Positions 6,381 through 8,074 of a stretch of DNA of 8,074 nt are shown piece by piece; within the stretch, counting starts at the first letter, position 1, and each line of letters begins with the position of its first letter. The stretch is from positions 1 to 8,074 of the forward strand of contig WLIM01000044.1 of NCBI GenBank assembly GCA_009702205.1. The letters run 5' to 3'. The position numbers were made by a program, and so were the translations under genes. The notes beneath the pieces are model-generated. The model saw only the letters and a program-made list of their open reading frames with translations, had not been told where the DNA came from and made no database searches. Source of the DNA: Actinomycetota bacterium (GTDB lineage: Bacteria > Actinomycetota > Actinomycetes > Nanopelagicales > Nanopelagicaceae).

Positions 6381-7137
6381 GAGATTTGAAATCATAAAGC
6401 AAACGAGAATAAAAAAGTCTAGTCGCAAGAATCTGATTGATTATTCAATTTTTCTAATCTCTGGTTTCCTAGGATTATTGATTGCCACTCTTGTTACCTC
6501 TTCGGTGGTAATAGGAATTCCGTTTGGATTAATTACGGTAGCTATTCCCGTTGTGTTATTGAAGCGAAAAGCTGAGCAAGAACGAATTGCACTACAAGCG
6601 CTTTGGCCAGAAATCTTGGACCACATAATTTCCGGCCTGCAATCTGGACTTTCACTTGCCGAAACTCTTGTGATCCTAAGTGGCCGCGGACCAGAAAAAA
6701 CCAGGTCCTTCTTCGCACTTTTCTCACAAGATTTGCGTAATGGGATGGATTTTGACTTAGCTCTCGTTGAATTGAAATTGAGATTTCGAGATGGAATTGC
6801 AGACCAAGTCTGTGAAGTAATTGAATTTGCTCGAATTTCTGGAAGTCGAGACACATCTCTGACATTGCGCACGCTTTCGAATTTCATCAGAACTGATCTA
6901 GCAATCCGTGCCGAGATTGAGGCAAAACACAGTTGGGTTAAGAATTCTGCAGCATTAGCAGCAATTGCACCTTGGATTTTATTGCTTTTGCTCGCTTCAC
7001 AGCCAAACACTAGAAGTGCATACACAAATTCAAGGGGATTTACGATCCTAATAATCGGCGCAGTTTTAACAGTAATTGCTTACATCTGGATGGAGAAAGT
7101 TGGAAAGATAAGTGAAATTCCAAGGACTTTCGCATGA
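6373..7137 (+). CDS. tadB: TadB-like inner-membrane platform protein (T2SSF family)
   Basis: This 254-residue protein is the first of two T2SSF-domain proteins that make the inner-membrane platform of the Tad pilus motor and would contact TadA in the cytoplasm. Hydrophobic segments lie at about 25-41, 44-63, 191-208 and 222-240. The cytoplasmic T2SSF helical domain occupies about 75-190: it begins LWPEILDHIISGLQSGLSL (78-96) and includes LRNGMDFDLAL (121-131) and ARISGSRD (153-160). That two-plus-two helix layout with a central cytoplasmic bundle is typical of TadB. I chose ATG 6373 because GGAG at 6362-6365 lies 7 bases upstream and the 8-base overlap with the tadA stop suits translational coupling. 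An in-frame ATG at 6307 would add 22 residues read inside tadA and is unlikely. The gene ends in a 4-base ATGA overlap with tadC. Confidence 0.93.
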   Translation: MAKRFEIIKQTRIKKSSRKNLIDYSIFLISGFLGLLIATLVTSSVVIGIPFGLITVAIPVVLLKRKAEQERIALQALWPEILDHIISGLQSGLSLAETLVILSGRGPEKTRSFFALFSQDLRNGMDFDLALVELKLRFRDGIADQVCEVIEFARISGSRDTSLTLRTLSNFIRTDLAIRAEIEAKHSWVKNSAALAAIAPWILLLLLASQPNTRSAYTNSRGFTILIIGAVLTVIAYIWMEKVGKISEIPRTFA

Positions 7138-7964
7138 ACAATTTCTCTTTGTCTTTAATCTTTCTCTCACCAATAATTTCGTATGCGGTATACATCTTGC
7201 TTAAAGAGAATCGTGACCCATTGAATGGATTTCATGACAATTATTTGACAACTTTAAGAACCGTGCAGAATGAAAACCAAATTATTAGGAAGAGTGGAAA
7301 CCTAAGTTCTTCAAATATTCTTAAAATATTCAAATCTCGGGATTTGACTCTAAATATTCCTGGAACTAAAGCGCTAGTAACTATTTTTGTAATTTCTATG
7401 CCACTACTTTTTCTATCTGGAATTTCTCCAAGAATTGTATTTGTAATATGTATTTCACTTCCTTCATATATTTTTTGGCTTAAGGGAAGTGCAAATCGGG
7501 ATAAGAAAAAGGAACAACTTCAAATTGAATCCGAATTTCCTGCAATTGTGGAACTTTTCGCCGTATTGGTTTCAGCTGGGGAGAGCCCTTCAACAGCTTT
7601 ACAGCGGGTATCTTCTCGGGCCTCAGGAGCGCTAGCGGACAAGTTCGTAGAGACTTTAACTGATCTTCAAAAGGGTAAAAATTTAACTCAAGCCCTTGAA
7701 AGGCTTGGACGTGAAGTTAATTCAGCTTCAATTCGTAGATTTTGTGACACCTTAATACTTGCCATGGAGCGAGGAACATCATTGTCTGATGTTCTAACGC
7801 GCCAAGTAGAAGAAGTGCGTTCTACTCATCATTCATCACTGCTTGCTGCTGCAGGAAAAGCAGAAATCGCCTTGATGATTCCGGTGATTTTTTTGATCTT
7901 GCCGATATCAGTTCTATTTGCCCTTTGGCCTTCGTACTTATCACTTGGGCAGAGCATCATGTAG
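7134..7964 (+). CDS. tadC: TadC-like inner-membrane platform protein (T2SSF family)
   Basis: This 276-residue protein is the second T2SSF subunit of the Tad pilus platform, expected to pair with TadB in the inner membrane. Hydrophobic segments lie at about 5-23, 78-96, 99-117 and 243-266. The T2SSF domain (about 130-245) reads FPAIVELFAVLVSAGESPS (135-153), then LQKGKNLTQALERLG (178-192) and ILAMERGTSLSDVL (208-221), a typical pattern for the family. The N-terminal segment between helices 1 and 2 is polar and poorly conserved in appearance. The start ATG 7134 overlaps the tadB stop as ATGA and has AAGGA at 7122-7126, 7 bases upstream, so it is translationally coupled. This gene is visibly AT-rich compared with kgd. 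In related clusters a Flp prepilin gene and TadE/TadF-like genes follow; none can be supported in the remaining 110 bases. Confidence 0.92.
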   Translation: MNNFSLSLIFLSPIISYAVYILLKENRDPLNGFHDNYLTTLRTVQNENQIIRKSGNLSSSNILKIFKSRDLTLNIPGTKALVTIFVISMPLLFLSGISPRIVFVICISLPSYIFWLKGSANRDKKKEQLQIESEFPAIVELFAVLVSAGESPSTALQRVSSRASGALADKFVETLTDLQKGKNLTQALERLGREVNSASIRRFCDTLILAMERGTSLSDVLTRQVEEVRSTHHSSLLAAAGKAEIALMIPVIFLILPISVLFALWPSYLSLGQSIM

Positions 7965-8074
7965 AAATCGAAAGAGGTTATCAACATCAAGTTATTCATT
8001 CACAGATTCGACTCTTCATAAAGTTTTTACTTCGAATTACCAAGAAGATAACGCAAGACCAATCGATTACTCAG

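Noticed and set aside
6441..7025. Long open frame on the minus strand opposite tadB
   Set aside because: It lies wholly inside a well-supported T2SSF gene, its translation is Ser/Arg/Ile-rich with no recognisable domain, and its start has no ribosome site. It is an antisense shadow.

Overview
The window looks like a piece of chromosome from a low-GC actinobacterium. The left third encodes, on the minus strand, the fused E2-E1 2-oxoglutarate dehydrogenase/decarboxylase (Kgd/OdhA/SucA) whose architecture is typical of Actinobacteria. The right third has the tadA-tadB-tadC order and the CpaF-type ATPase found in that phylum. Base composition is far below that of most Actinobacteria: single 60-base lines sampled by eye run from about 48% GC in kgd to about 33% in tadC. 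A streamlined planktonic freshwater lineage (acI/Nanopelagicales type) would fit, but this is inference from composition and gene content only.

Layout. Bases 1-3374 (minus) hold kgd, cut at its 3' end by the window edge; its N-terminal linker carries short tandem repeats. Bases 3375-3541 are a divergent intergenic region with a perfect 15-bp palindrome beside the kgd start. Bases 3542-4291 (plus) encode a short-chain dehydrogenase/reductase whose usual catalytic serine appears to be alanine. It converges, with only 11 bases between, on 4303-4680 (minus), a four-helix membrane protein of unknown function. From 4766 onward everything is on the plus strand: a 152-residue degenerate GGDEF-domain protein (4766-5224), then a tightly packed operon of tadA (5349-6380), tadB (6373-7137) and tadC (7134-7964). 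The last 110 bases hold no gene I can support.

How the genes may work together. TadA is the cytoplasmic hexameric ATPase, and TadB and TadC form the inner-membrane platform that it drives; together they are the motor of a Flp/Tad-type pilus. No prepilin, TadZ/CpaE, secretin or TadE/F gene is visible here. The slot just upstream of tadA, where Actinobacteria often have an Ssd/CpaE-like gene, holds the degenerate GGDEF protein. This protein has lost the catalytic signature (AQDGF in place of GGDEF) but keeps an RxxD motif at the correct inhibitory-site spacing. It could therefore be a cyclic-di-GMP receptor controlling the pilus rather than an enzyme. That is the most interesting hypothesis in the window and is untested. 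The kgd, SDR and membrane-protein genes have no evident functional link to the pilus genes.
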